Part shown: positions 14,457-23,285 of the stretch, in pieces
Layout: every line of letters starts with the position of its first letter
How positions within the stretch are numbered: position 1 is the first letter of the stretch
Notes under the pieces: generated by a model
What the model was told of the DNA's origin: nothing
Databases searched by the model: none
What the model saw: only the letters and a program-made list of their open reading frames with translations
Program-made: the position numbers and the translations under genes
From: an uncultured Psychrobacillus sp.
GTDB taxonomy: Bacteria; Bacillota; Bacilli; Bacillales_A; Planococcaceae
Assembly (NCBI GenBank): GCA_934234185.1
Contig: CAKQHO010000016.1
Span: 1-45,885 of the forward strand
Direction: 5' to 3'
Length of the DNA stretch: 45,885 nucleotides

Positions 14457-15905
14457 CTATCCTCTTTTTATAAATACTGTTTTACTACTAGTGTAGAACT
14501 CTTTTGCTGCCTCTCCTTGCTCTCTACTTCCTGTACTAGATGATTTCATTCCACCAAAGGGTGCTTGAAATTCAACCCCTGCACTTTCAGCATTTATTCT
14601 AACTAGACCTGCTTCGATATCTTCTATAAAGTCCATTGCTGCACCTATATCTTTCGTAAATATTGAAGCACTTAAACCATATTCAACGTCATTTGCTAGC
14701 TGAATAGCCTCTGTGCTAGATTTAACTTTAATTAATACAATTACCGGGCCAAATATTTCCTCTTGAGCAATTCGCATATTGGAAGTTACGTTATCAAAAA
14801 TAGTAGGCTCTACATAATAACCTGGCAGGGTTTCGGATTGAAGAGACTTTCCTCCAAAAATTAACTCTGCTCCTTCTTTCTTTCCAATCTCGATATAATC
14901 TAAAACTGTACTATATTGGTTTTCACTTGCGCATGGACCCATCCAAGTATTTTGCTCTATTCCTGAACCAACCGTAATTTTTGCTGTTTCACTCAGTAAA
15001 TGGTTTTTGAAATCCTCGTAAATCTCTTCCTCTACAAAAACTCTGCTAGTAGCAGTACATTTTTGTCCTGTTGATTTAAATGCCCCACTCAATACTGCTT
15101 CTACTGATGATTGGATGTCTGCGTCTTTTAGTACGATAACAGGATTTTTCCCTCCCATTTCCAACTGTACTTTAACTAGATTCTTTGCTGCCGCTTCTGC
15201 AACCATTTTCCCTGTATTACTAGAGCCTGTAAAAGTAATTCCGTTAATTTTAGAACTGTTTATTAATTCATTGCCTATAGTTGACCCGCTACCAGTGATA
15301 AAATTTAATACTCCAGCAGGCAAGCCTGCATCTGCAAAACATTGGATTACCTTTGCCGCAGTAACAGCAGCCTCTGTAGCAGGCTTAAATACTATCGTAT
15401 TCCCGTAAACTAAAGCAGGCGCGATTTTCCATATTGGAATTGCAACAGGAAAGTTCCAGGGTGTGATCACTCCTACTACTCCTAAAGGGACCTTTTTGGT
15501 AAACATTAGTGCCTTGTTATCAGAAGCAGGGATTAAATCTCCTTCTTTTCGGCTCCCCTCTGCTCCGTAATATTTCAAGATAGCTATACCACGCTGTGTT
15601 TCTCCAATAGCTTCGGGTAAGGTTTTACCCATTTCTTCTGTTAACGTTTTTGCAATGTCATGCAAATTTTTCTCTAGCTGCTCCGCAACCTTGTATAAGA
15701 TTTGACCACGTTGGAATTGTCCCGTTCTTTCCCATATCTTCTTAGCACTGTTAGCTGACGTTATTGCTTCATTTAGTTCTTCTACTGTGGATGATTGGAC
15801 GCTACCAACCACTTCACGCGTTGCTGGATTAATACTGTCTATAAGCTTTCCGCTAGTACTTTCCTTCCATTCACCATTAATATAATTCATAAATTTTTCA
15901 GCCAT
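14457..15905 (-). CDS. Aldehyde dehydrogenase, probable 2-oxoglutarate semialdehyde dehydrogenase
   Basis: This 482-residue NAD(P)-dependent aldehyde dehydrogenase has an intact catalytic set: Asn151 in TPWNFP, the FTGS loop at 225-228, Glu249 in LEMGGKNP and nucleophile Cys283 in GQKCTATSR. It resembles Bacillus GucD (YcbD), which oxidises 2-oxoglutarate semialdehyde (2,5-dioxopentanoate) in glucarate/galactarate use. Placed between an FAH-family dehydratase and a DHDPS-family enzyme, it probably makes 2-oxoglutarate as the last step. AGGAGG precedes the ATG. Succinate-semialdehyde or glyceraldehyde oxidation are alternatives. Confidence 0.88.
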   Translation of the reverse strand: MAEKFMNYINGEWKESTSGKLIDSINPATREVVGSVQSSTVEELNEAITSANSAKKIWERTGQFQRGQILYKVAEQLEKNLHDIAKTLTEEMGKTLPEAIGETQRGIAILKYYGAEGSRKEGDLIPASDNKALMFTKKVPLGVVGVITPWNFPVAIPIWKIAPALVYGNTIVFKPATEAAVTAAKVIQCFADAGLPAGVLNFITGSGSTIGNELINSSKINGITFTGSSNTGKMVAEAAAKNLVKVQLEMGGKNPVIVLKDADIQSSVEAVLSGAFKSTGQKCTATSRVFVEEEIYEDFKNHLLSETAKITVGSGIEQNTWMGPCASENQYSTVLDYIEIGKKEGAELIFGGKSLQSETLPGYYVEPTIFDNVTSNMRIAQEEIFGPVIVLIKVKSSTEAIQLANDVEYGLSASIFTKDIGAAMDFIEDIEAGLVRINAESAGVEFQAPFGGMKSSSTGSREQGEAAKEFYTSSKTVFIKRG

Positions 15906-15917
15906 ATAGATCCTCCT

Positions 15918-16793
15918 CTAGTTTTGATTGACCGTATTCCATAAAGAGCCTATTTTGCTACTATATATTTCAACTTGATCTCCTGTTTGAAGTGAAAAAT
16001 CATTGGGAGGAACTATACAAGTTCCAGTCATTAGTGCCGTTCCTGGCAAAATATCATTATCGAAAACTAAGTAACGTACTAGCTCGTCCAGTTTTCTTTT
16101 TAATTGATTAACAAATGCCGAACCTTCAAAAATTAAACGATCATCACGATAAATCCTACAAGTAATATCTATTGAATAAGGGTCCTCTATAGATTCAGGG
16201 AGTAAAATAGCTGGCCCTATCGAACAGGAATTTCTCCAAATCTTCGCTTGTGGTAAATATAAGGGGTTTTCCCCTTCAATATCACGACAGCTCATATCAT
16301 TTCCTAGCGTATAACCAATTATTTCATCCTTTTCACCAATTATTAATGTTAGTTCTGGTTCAGGTATTTGCCAGTCTGAGTCTCTTCTTATATAAATCTC
16401 ATCGCTTGGACCAACAAGTCTTCTCGCTGTGGATTTCATAAAAATCTCTGGTCTCTCAGCATCATAGACTTTGTCATAAAATGTCTCTTGGTTTAATTTA
16501 CCCTGGGTTGCTTCATAATTCCTTGCATCCTTACTTTTTAAGTACGTCACCCCTGAAGCCCATACTTCATCAGAACTGATTGGCAGTATTAGTTTCAAGT
16601 CTTCTAGTTTTTTGTTTTCTAATGGAACTAATCCCTCCTCCTCTATATATTTATCTATTGAAATATTCCGACTTTTTAGTTCGTAATAAAACTCTACATA
16701 ATTATTAAGGGGTAAATTATAAACTTCTGAATTTGGTGTAACAATTGCTGATACTACTTCTTCCATCGTGGTGATGTATCGAATATAGCGCAT
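15918..16793 (-). CDS. FAH-family 2-keto-3-deoxy-pentonate dehydratase, probable
   Basis: The protein has 291 residues. The C-terminal FAH fold carries acidic metal ligands E145 and E147 in PEPEL and D166 in GNDMSCRDIEG, with K184 in QAKIW. The segment GVTYLKSKDARNYEA followed by YDAERPEIFMK resembles the 2-keto-3-deoxy-D-arabinonate/D-xylonate dehydratases (KdaD, XylX), which convert the keto-deoxy acid to 2-oxoglutarate semialdehyde. I start at the ATG 16791-16793 because GGGAGGAA precedes it and its first base is shared with the IclR stop (TAATG). An in-frame ATG at 16850 lies inside the IclR gene. The aldehyde dehydrogenase downstream would use its product. Confidence 0.82.
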   Translation of the reverse strand: MRYIRYITTMEEVVSAIVTPNSEVYNLPLNNYVEFYYELKSRNISIDKYIEEEGLVPLENKKLEDLKLILPISSDEVWASGVTYLKSKDARNYEATQGKLNQETFYDKVYDAERPEIFMKSTARRLVGPSDEIYIRRDSDWQIPEPELTLIIGEKDEIIGYTLGNDMSCRDIEGENPLYLPQAKIWRNSCSIGPAILLPESIEDPYSIDITCRIYRDDRLIFEGSAFVNQLKRKLDELVRYLVFDNDILPGTALMTGTCIVPPNDFSLQTGDQVEIYSSKIGSLWNTVNQN

Positions 16794-17566
16794 TATACAC
16801 GTTCCTCCCATTTTTGGTATCCCAATTCCTTTGAGATTGTTGAAACACAATCTGTTAAGTACTTTAAGTTTTCCTTTTTCTTATTTTTAGAAAAATTAGC
16901 TTTAGGTGTTGATACGCTTATAGCAGCAATAACTTCTCCTGAGTAATCATAAACAGGCATTGCCACGCAAACTATACCACTCTCATTTTCTTCCACATCC
17001 ATGGAATATCCTTGAGTACGTACGATTTCTAACTCTAAGAGATAGTCATTATAATTTGTAATTGTATTTTTAGTTCTTTTTTCAAATTCATAAGGACCCA
17101 TTAGCTGCTCAAGCTTCGGAAGGGGAAGATAAGCCGTTAACACTTTTCCAACTGCGCTCGAATGCAAGGGAACTCGTTTTCCAATTCGAGAATAAATCAC
17201 CAAAGTGTTGTGACCACTTATTTTATCAATATAAACTGCTTCCTTCCCCATTCTAGTTACTAAGTGGACAGTTTCTCCTGTTAATTCATTTAACTTTTCT
17301 AAATGGCGAGAAGATATACTTCTAATATCTATTTGGTTAACTAATAGATTCCCTCTTTCATACAATTTCCAGCCTAAGGAATAATCATTGGTCTCCTCAT
17401 TTTGAGTAATGTATCCATAGTGCTTTAAGGTTTTTAAAAGGGAATGGACAGTACTTTTGTTTAAATCTAATTTAGTACTTATTTCTTTAATAGATACCTC
17501 TTTATTTATTTCATCAAAAACTTCTAATATTTCCAAAGCTCGAGCTACCGCTTGTATTATAGGCAT
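16793..17566 (-). CDS. IclR-family transcriptional regulator
   Basis: This 257-residue regulator has an N-terminal winged helix (residues 5-75: ALEILEVFDEINKEVSIKEI, then LDLNKSTVHSLLKTLKHYGY) and an IclR effector domain (about 85-250: TVHLVTRMGKEAVYIDKISG and SAVGKVLTAYLP). IclR-type proteins such as KdgR repress sugar-acid genes and respond to keto-deoxy-acid intermediates. It is embedded in the operon, 30 bases after the IlvD-like gene and coupled to the FAH gene. The 15-bp palindrome found before dctP and dgoD is the best candidate operator. This target assignment is inference. Confidence 0.9.
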   Translation of the reverse strand: MPIIQAVARALEILEVFDEINKEVSIKEISTKLDLNKSTVHSLLKTLKHYGYITQNEETNDYSLGWKLYERGNLLVNQIDIRSISSRHLEKLNELTGETVHLVTRMGKEAVYIDKISGHNTLVIYSRIGKRVPLHSSAVGKVLTAYLPLPKLEQLMGPYEFEKRTKNTITNYNDYLLELEIVRTQGYSMDVEENESGIVCVAMPVYDYSGEVIAAISVSTPKANFSKNKKKENLKYLTDCVSTISKELGYQKWEERV

Positions 17567-17596
17567 TGCTTCCTACCTTCCTTTACATAGCCATAA

Positions 17597-19750
17597 TTAA
17601 TGTTGGTATTCCATATCTGCTTCTTCAAATACCTGAACAGGAACAACTCCCTTTGAAGCGTCGGTATGATTAACCATTCGATTTACTGCAGCCACATATT
17701 TTTGTCTTATATTCATTTTTTTCTTTCTTTCTTGATATGTTTCACTTCTATCAATATCCGTAAATAAATTCTCTTCATATTCAACGCCTTCACTAAGAGA
17801 TTTAATTAAATCTATTCTTTTCTCCCTTAATTTTAAATGTAAAATATCCCCGCTTTTTAAATAACCAATACCGCCTCCATTAAAGGCCTCTGGTGTCATA
17901 TGTCCTATTGCAGCTCCATACGTAACACCTGAATAACGGCCATCGCTTATAACAGTACAAATCCTCTTCAGTGTTCTATTAGCGTTTATATGTTGCATAG
18001 GGGTAAACATTTCTGGCATACCAAATGCTTCTGGCCCTTGCCCAGCAATAACCACGGCAATCTTCAAAATTCCTTTTCTAGTTATAGTTTCAAATAACTC
18101 GTTATATTCTTTATCTTTCAGATCATCATGCTCTTGAGGAGCATTATATTTTACTATTTGCAATAAATTGCTATACTCGAATATTCTTTGATCCTTGATA
18201 CTATTAATATAGTTTGAGTCTAATAGGCGGTTATTTGCTTCATCCTCATTATCAAAGAACAGAACAAATGCCATTTTATCGTCAAATTGATCTAGTTGAG
18301 GTGTTGGCATTCCGCTAATTTTCACAACAGCACTTTCAAAAAAATTGCCACGTAAAACATCAACACCGCTAAATGGCCTTTTTGGTTTATTTAAAATCAC
18401 TGGGTTATCATCTACATTGTCAGCTGGGAGGTTATCACTGTACTGCAGTCTTTCTCTCCAAGTTGTTCCTGTAACTGTTAAGGCATCTTGATCCATATCT
18501 ATTCCGTTATTTAATAATTCATAGAATAATGTTTCCATTCCTCTACTTGAACCACTACAGCATTGCATAGCTAAAGCAAAAATATCTCTGCCTTCCGTTA
18601 AGGAGTAATTAAATAAATCTGGGACAGGTTGAGATTTTAAAATCTTTTCAACATCAAATAATGTAAATTTAAAACCTGCATAAATCATCGCAGCTACCAT
18701 ATGCATCATTAAATTAGTGGAACCTCCTGATGCGCTATGTATTCTAACAGCATTTTTTATATTGGCTTCTACTATACCTGCTACTCCGAATTCTCCTTTA
18801 TTTATCATGGTAGCTAAGGCATCAATAGCTATATTTATTTGCTTTTGATTTGGCGGCTCAATTAATAGTTCTAATTCAGGATGCACTAACCCCAAACCTG
18901 CTACTAAATGTCTTGAACTATTACCAGTTCCATTAAAAGCACAAACACCACCTTGACTATCACATGTTGCAGCTGCTAAACGTTTTTCAAAGTATTTATG
19001 TTCCGTTTCGCTAATTATTTCTTTTTCTACTGCTCTTTCAAATACTCCTTGGAATGAAGTATTGGAGGAACACTGTAAAATATAGTTCATCGTATCTTTT
19101 AGATCATCCCCTATATCTTGATGTCCCATAGCAACAGCTTTATCATAAACTTGGTTTAACCCAATTATTACATCCCCGGGAATTGTACCACCCTTTAGAA
19201 CATGCGCTGGGGCAAAAGTTGCAAAAAAGGGAGGATCTCCTCTAAATTTTCTTAATCTATCTAAATGAGCTAAGCCACTCACAACTCCTAAAGGTTGCTT
19301 ATCACATCCCTGAATAACAAATGCGCCATGATAGCTATGTGCTTCTAGCTGATTTACAATCATTTGAGCAACTGCATTTCTACTTTGAAGAGAATAGCTC
19401 ATCCCTTGATTGGATTGTGCTGTACCATCGCACATTACTGGAGTTGAAAAGTAGAAAGGCACACCGCCATTTTGCCATATTCTAATTGCCGCTCTTGAGG
19501 AAGTCATATAATCCATAATATGAGCTGGATGGTCGGCAGACCCACCAATGATGGCAATCCTTGGTGCATCGTTTTCTAAGCGATTTACTATTTCCTCTAA
19601 TGTCCAATCAGGGGCTCCGCCTTCATAGAATGGCCCTAAAATTTTCTTAGCATTATCTAACAAGCCTGCTGCTGTAATAGGTTCATTGGCTTTCCCTTGG
19701 ACATTCGTTTTATATGGATTTATACGACTTTCAACATATGGAAAAAGCAT
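17597..19750 (-). CDS. IlvD/Edd-family dehydratase, unusually long; sugar-acid dehydratase
   Basis: The protein has 717 residues, against about 560-620 for IlvD and Edd and about 650 for the xylonate dehydratases YjhG and YagF, which it most resembles. Candidate Fe-S and active-site elements are C107 in PVMCDGTAQ, C149 in QGCDKQPLG, C270 in DSQGGVCAFNGTGNSS, and the C-terminal SDGRYSGVTYGAAIGHMTPE loop with the catalytic serine type seen in the family. The CDK motif is followed by QPLG rather than the usual TTPA-like sequence. It should dehydrate an aldonic acid to a 2-keto-3-deoxy acid in the cytoplasm. AAAAGGAGG precedes the ATG, and it follows dctM by 15 bases. The substrate is uncertain: pentonate or hexonate. 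Confidence 0.82.
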   Translation of the reverse strand: MLFPYVESRINPYKTNVQGKANEPITAAGLLDNAKKILGPFYEGGAPDWTLEEIVNRLENDAPRIAIIGGSADHPAHIMDYMTSSRAAIRIWQNGGVPFYFSTPVMCDGTAQSNQGMSYSLQSRNAVAQMIVNQLEAHSYHGAFVIQGCDKQPLGVVSGLAHLDRLRKFRGDPPFFATFAPAHVLKGGTIPGDVIIGLNQVYDKAVAMGHQDIGDDLKDTMNYILQCSSNTSFQGVFERAVEKEIISETEHKYFEKRLAAATCDSQGGVCAFNGTGNSSRHLVAGLGLVHPELELLIEPPNQKQINIAIDALATMINKGEFGVAGIVEANIKNAVRIHSASGGSTNLMMHMVAAMIYAGFKFTLFDVEKILKSQPVPDLFNYSLTEGRDIFALAMQCCSGSSRGMETLFYELLNNGIDMDQDALTVTGTTWRERLQYSDNLPADNVDDNPVILNKPKRPFSGVDVLRGNFFESAVVKISGMPTPQLDQFDDKMAFVLFFDNEDEANNRLLDSNYINSIKDQRIFEYSNLLQIVKYNAPQEHDDLKDKEYNELFETITRKGILKIAVVIAGQGPEAFGMPEMFTPMQHINANRTLKRICTVISDGRYSGVTYGAAIGHMTPEAFNGGGIGYLKSGDILHLKLREKRIDLIKSLSEGVEYEENLFTDIDRSETYQERKKKMNIRQKYVAAVNRMVNHTDASKGVVPVQVFEEADMEYQH

Positions 19751-19765
19751 TAGTTTTCCTCCTTT

Positions 19766-21034
19766 TTATTTTAAAAACGCTAAGGATAAGTAAGGGATAA
19801 ATGTGATAAAAAAAAGAACAATTGTCATTACGATGATAAAGGGGATTATTTTTCTAGATAAAGCCTCTAAGGAAATTCCCGAAATACTAGCCCCAACAAA
19901 AAGGTTCACTCCTACAGGAGGCGTTATAAATCCTATAGCCAAGGCAACGATCATAATTATTCCAAAATGAATTGGATCATACCCAACCTGCACTGCAATT
20001 GGTAGAAGAATTGGAGTTAATATGATAATGGCTGCAATTGTATCCATAAAACAGCCAACTATTAGTAGTAATACCATGATTAAAAGTATAATTACTGTCT
20101 GATTAGAAGAAACTGACAACATTGCTGTTGCTATCTTGTTAGGAATTTGTTCCATCGCCAACAATTTTCCGAAGGCAGTTGCACTACCTACGATAATCAA
20201 TATAGTTGCAGTCATTAATGCCGAGTCTATAAAAACTCCTGTTATGTCTTTCATTTTTAATTCACGGTAAACAAATGCACCAATTATAAATCCTACAAAA
20301 ACTGCAACAGCAGCAGCTTCAGTCGGTGTAAAAATACCACCGTATATCCCACCTAATATGATTACTGGAATAAGTAAAGACCATTTAGCTCTCCAAATTT
20401 GCTTCATAATATTTAAAAAAGATATTTTTTCAGCTGCACCTTTGTAACCCGCTTTTTTGGAATAGTAGAAAGCATATACCATTAATCCAAGTCCTACTAA
20501 TATGCCTGGAATAATTCCTGCTATAAACATATCTCCAATAGAAACACTTCCGGAAACTCCATACATTACCATCGGAATAGATGGTGGAATAATAACACCT
20601 ATAGAACCTGCAGAAGCTACCACAGCTGTAGAGAATTTGATATCATAGCCTTTTTTCACCATAGCTGGAATCATTATTCCTCCAACTGCTGCTACTGTAG
20701 CAGGTCCAGAACCTGATATAGCTGCAAAAAACATACATGTCACGATGGCTGTTAGTGCTAATCCACCAGTGACCGATCCTACCAATGATTCAGCTACTGC
20801 AATCAACCGGGTTGATATTCCACCTTTCCCCATTATTTCTCCTGCTAATATAAAGAATGGAATTGCTAGTAAAGGAAAGGAGTTAGCAGAGGTAGTCATT
20901 TCTTTCATAATAAATTCAAGGGGAATAGATCCGCTTACTAAAAGTGCTATCATGGAAGATAAACCTAACGCTATTCCAATCGGTACCGTTAAAATTAAGA
21001 GAATTGCAAACGAAATAAATAGTATTACTCCCAC
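19766..21034 (-). CDS. TRAP transporter large permease subunit DctM
   Basis: This 422-residue integral membrane protein has about eleven or twelve helices, the DctM-family repeats and typical segments AISGSGPATVAAVGGIMIPAM and VGSATAFGKLLAMEQIP, plus FGIIMIVALAIGFITPPVGV. It is the sodium-coupled channel of a tripartite ATP-independent periplasmic transporter for organic or sugar acids. The GTG start is preceded by AGGAGG. It is 14 bases downstream of the small permease and 15 bases upstream of the IlvD-like dehydratase, which links uptake directly to catabolism. Confidence 0.93.
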   Translation of the reverse strand: MGVILFISFAILLILTVPIGIALGLSSMIALLVSGSIPLEFIMKEMTTSANSFPLLAIPFFILAGEIMGKGGISTRLIAVAESLVGSVTGGLALTAIVTCMFFAAISGSGPATVAAVGGIMIPAMVKKGYDIKFSTAVVASAGSIGVIIPPSIPMVMYGVSGSVSIGDMFIAGIIPGILVGLGLMVYAFYYSKKAGYKGAAEKISFLNIMKQIWRAKWSLLIPVIILGGIYGGIFTPTEAAAVAVFVGFIIGAFVYRELKMKDITGVFIDSALMTATILIIVGSATAFGKLLAMEQIPNKIATAMLSVSSNQTVIILLIMVLLLIVGCFMDTIAAIIILTPILLPIAVQVGYDPIHFGIIMIVALAIGFITPPVGVNLFVGASISGISLEALSRKIIPFIIVMTIVLFFITFIPYLSLAFLK

Positions 21035-21048
21035 AAAAAAGTCACCTC

Positions 21049-21561
21049 CTATATTTTCGGAATATCATTATTAATAAGCTCATGACCTTCTCGATAAGCT
21101 CTTGTCTCTAATACAATTCTTTGAACAAGGCGTATGCTTGTTAATAACATTCCAATTGGCATGCCTAGATACATTATTGACATTGGAATACCTAAAGAAG
21201 GTGCTCTTTGACCGCTTTGGTGAATGGCCTCAAAAATTGTAAATCCATAATAAACTGCATAAACTGCAAAAAATAAAAATAATAAATGTGCAACTAAATT
21301 AATAAAATATTTACCTCTTAATTTAAAAACAGTTAATAAAGCTTCAACTCTAATATGCTTTGCTTTTTTGACTCCATAGCTTATCCCGATATAGATTAAC
21401 CATATGAAAGCAAAACGAGCTAATTCCTCAGACCAAGAAAGGGAATTTTCTAGTACATAGCGCATGAAAACTTGCAATATAGTAACTATACTCATGGTCA
21501 CCAGCAGGATAAGTAGTATTACTCGTTCAGTATTGGTATCAAGCCATTTAATAATCGCCAT
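21049..21561 (-). CDS. TRAP transporter small permease subunit DctQ
   Basis: This 170-residue protein has four predicted membrane helices. The second region, LSWSEELARFAFIWLIYIGI, carries the conserved DctQ signature (S-W-x-E-E-L-x-R). It forms the membrane complex with DctM. A weak GAAGGA ribosome site precedes the ATG. It lies after a 12-bp stem-loop that separates it from the binding-protein gene, which should lower its expression relative to DctP. Confidence 0.92.
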   Translation of the reverse strand: MAIIKWLDTNTERVILLILLVTMSIVTILQVFMRYVLENSLSWSEELARFAFIWLIYIGISYGVKKAKHIRVEALLTVFKLRGKYFINLVAHLLFLFFAVYAVYYGFTIFEAIHQSGQRAPSLGIPMSIMYLGMPIGMLLTSIRLVQRIVLETRAYREGHELINNDIPKI

Positions 21562-21602
21562 TTTTATCCTTCTTTCTAAGTATTTTTATATCAAATACAC
21601 TT

Positions 21603-21640
21603 AAAAAAATGAAAGTTAGTTAGTAAAAACTAACTTTCAT
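21603..21640 (-). terminator. Stem-loop / attenuating terminator between dctP and dctQ
   Basis: A perfect 12-bp stem (21609-21620 with 21629-21640) has an 8-base loop and an A-run at 21603-21609, giving U residues on the minus strand. It begins 14 bases past the dctP stop. It may act as a partial terminator or as a 3' stabiliser that raises binding-protein mRNA over permease mRNA. Confidence 0.85.
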
Positions 21641-21653
21641 TAGCAGTATAAAA

Positions 21654-22676
21654 TTACTTAGCTTTATCAATCGCATCCATATATTTCTGTACAAACTCTT
21701 CTCCGATAGTTGATTTAAATTTTTCAATAACTGGTTGAACAGTCTCTTTTAGTTTGTTAATTTCTGATTCACTTAATTTTGTATATTCCATTTGGACTTT
21801 TAGCTCTTCTAATGCCTCAGTTGCAGTCTTACGTGATAACTCTCTATTATGCTCTCCAGCTTCTAACGCTGCCTCTTCGATAATCTTTTGTTCTTCATCT
21901 GACAAAGTGTCCCACACTTTTTGGCTAATTAAAAATATAAATGGTGAATAAATATGATTCGTTTCAGTTAAGTGTTTTTGTACTTCCGGGTATTTCTCTA
22001 ATAAGATGGTAGGATATGGATTTTCTTGACCATCAATTGTTTTTTGTTGCATAGCCGTGAATAATTCCGTAAATGCCATAGGCGTTGGGTTAGCACCCAT
22101 TTCCTTCCAAGCCGCTAAATGAATTTCATTTTCCATTGTTCTAATTTTTAATCCCTTAATATCTTCTACAGAGTTAATAGCACGTTTACTATTTGTTAGC
22201 TGACGAAAACCATTTTCCCACCATGCTAACTGAAGTACTCCTTGAGAAGAGGCCTTCTCTGCTAACTCATCACCAAATTCTCCTTGTAAAACTGAATCAA
22301 CTATTTTTGTATCAGTTAATAAAAATGGTAAATCAAAAACACCATATTCAGGAACAAACGTTGTGAATGGTGCAGTAGATGGGATAGTAATATCTAACGT
22401 TCCAAATTGGAGCATTTCGATAGCAGAACGATCATCTGCTAGCGTACCTGAATGGTATACCTCTACCTTCAAAGAATCTGTTTTGGCTTCGACTAATTCC
22501 TTAAATTTAACTGAGCTTTTATAGAGTGGAGTTTGATCATTCAAGCCTAAGCTAATTTTCAACGTTCTTGTTTCTCCCTCAGCTCCAGCCACTTTAGAAT
22601 CAGATTCAGAATTACCACATGCAATCAGTAAAAGTGTAACCATTAAAATTGTTATAAAAAAGCTAAATTTTTTCAT
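21654..22676 (-). CDS. TRAP transporter solute-binding lipoprotein DctP
   Basis: The protein has 340 residues from the ATG at 22674-22676, with GGGGAG 6 bases upstream. It has a lipoprotein signal peptide (MKKFSFFITILMVTLLLIAC) with Cys20 as lipidation site, then a DctP fold: EMLQFGTLDITIPSTAPFTT, GLKIRTMENEIHLAAWKEMG with the substrate-carboxylate Arg, and FTELFTAMQQKTIDGQENPY. It catches a sugar or organic acid outside the membrane and delivers it to DctQM. The frame extends upstream to 22844, but that extension lacks a ribosome site and overlaps regulatory sequence. It is the first gene of the main catabolic operon. Confidence 0.93.
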   Translation of the reverse strand: MKKFSFFITILMVTLLLIACGNSESDSKVAGAEGETRTLKISLGLNDQTPLYKSSVKFKELVEAKTDSLKVEVYHSGTLADDRSAIEMLQFGTLDITIPSTAPFTTFVPEYGVFDLPFLLTDTKIVDSVLQGEFGDELAEKASSQGVLQLAWWENGFRQLTNSKRAINSVEDIKGLKIRTMENEIHLAAWKEMGANPTPMAFTELFTAMQQKTIDGQENPYPTILLEKYPEVQKHLTETNHIYSPFIFLISQKVWDTLSDEEQKIIEEAALEAGEHNRELSRKTATEALEELKVQMEYTKLSESEINKLKETVQPVIEKFKSTIGEEFVQKYMDAIDKAK

Positions 22677-22693
22677 TTCTAACTCCCCTTTTG

Positions 22694-22708
22694 TTTTATA
22701 ATATAAAA
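22694..22708. promoter_or_regulatory. 15-bp palindrome, candidate IclR operator before dctP
   Basis: TTTTATAATATAAAA is a perfect palindrome apart from its central base. Its reverse complement occurs exactly at 24726-24740 before dgoD. It lies 18 bases upstream of the dctP ATG, overlapping the likely promoter/transcript start, a good place for a repressor. Confidence 0.6.
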
Positions 22709-22732
22709 TGCCATTCTTACTTTTATTTAAAA

Positions 22733-22747
22733 AGTAAACGCTTTCAA
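22733..22747 (-). promoter_or_regulatory. CcpA-binding cre site before dctP
   Basis: The minus-strand sequence TTGAAAGCGTTTACT matches the cre consensus WTGNAANCGNWNNCW at every defined position. It is 57 bases upstream of the dctP start and suggests glucose repression of the operon through CcpA. Confidence 0.8.
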
Positions 22748-22840
22748 TAATTTGTATTACATTTCGAAATATTAAAGTCAGTCTATTAATAGATTCATAA
22801 TTCCTATCCACAAATAAACGTACCTCTACTACACCTGACA

Positions 22841-23234
22841 TCATTTTGATATGATCATAAAATTTAGTGCTTGGAAGTAATATCTTACTGAGTACGTGTC
22901 ATTATGTTGTTCAAGTTGACGTAAGGTAAATGCAGCCTTATACGGAAAAATTTCATTTGGAATGATGACTTCATATACCTACTCCTATACTTTTGGGAAT
23001 CCGCAAGTATATTTTTTTAGATTTTAAAAATAATTATTTCTCTCTAAATAATTATCCACCACCACCTTTAATTTCATTTCTTCAATAATTATTCTGTGTT
23101 TTTCATTTTTGAAATTTCTTCTAATGCTGCTATTTTTAAATTATATTGTTTAGCAATAGTTTCTATTCGCATAGAACTTGTTACAATTCATTTATTTTAA
23201 AATCTTCTTCTGGCCTTTTATAAGAAAGCTCCAT
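22841..23234 (-). pseudogene. Decayed gene fragment(s), family not recognised
   Basis: Three frames together give protein-like text. The first begins MELSYKRPEEDFKINEL at 23234. The second, after a shift, reads MRIETIAKQYNLKIAALEEI and ends KNTE at 23089. The third reads IIIEEMKLKVVVDNYLERNN, and after further stops comes VYEVIIPNEIFPYKAAFTLR followed by QLEQHNDTYSVRYYFQALNF up to about 22845. No single frame is open and no convincing ribosome site is present. It looks like a small gene of roughly 130 residues destroyed by several frameshifts. It fills the gap between dctP and dgoD and may be a lost pathway gene. Confidence 0.5.
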
Positions 23235-23285
23235 TGATAAAACCTACTCTTTAAAGACTTTGCTTTCCTCTTCTCATATATGGAA

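Noticed and set aside
16794..16850. Upstream ATG for the FAH-family gene
   Set aside because: It lies inside the IclR gene without a ribosome site; the ATG at 16793 has GGGAGGAA and begins the conserved domain.
22677..22844. N-terminal extension of the DctP frame
   Set aside because: It would precede a textbook lipoprotein signal peptide and run through the promoter, cre site and palindrome.
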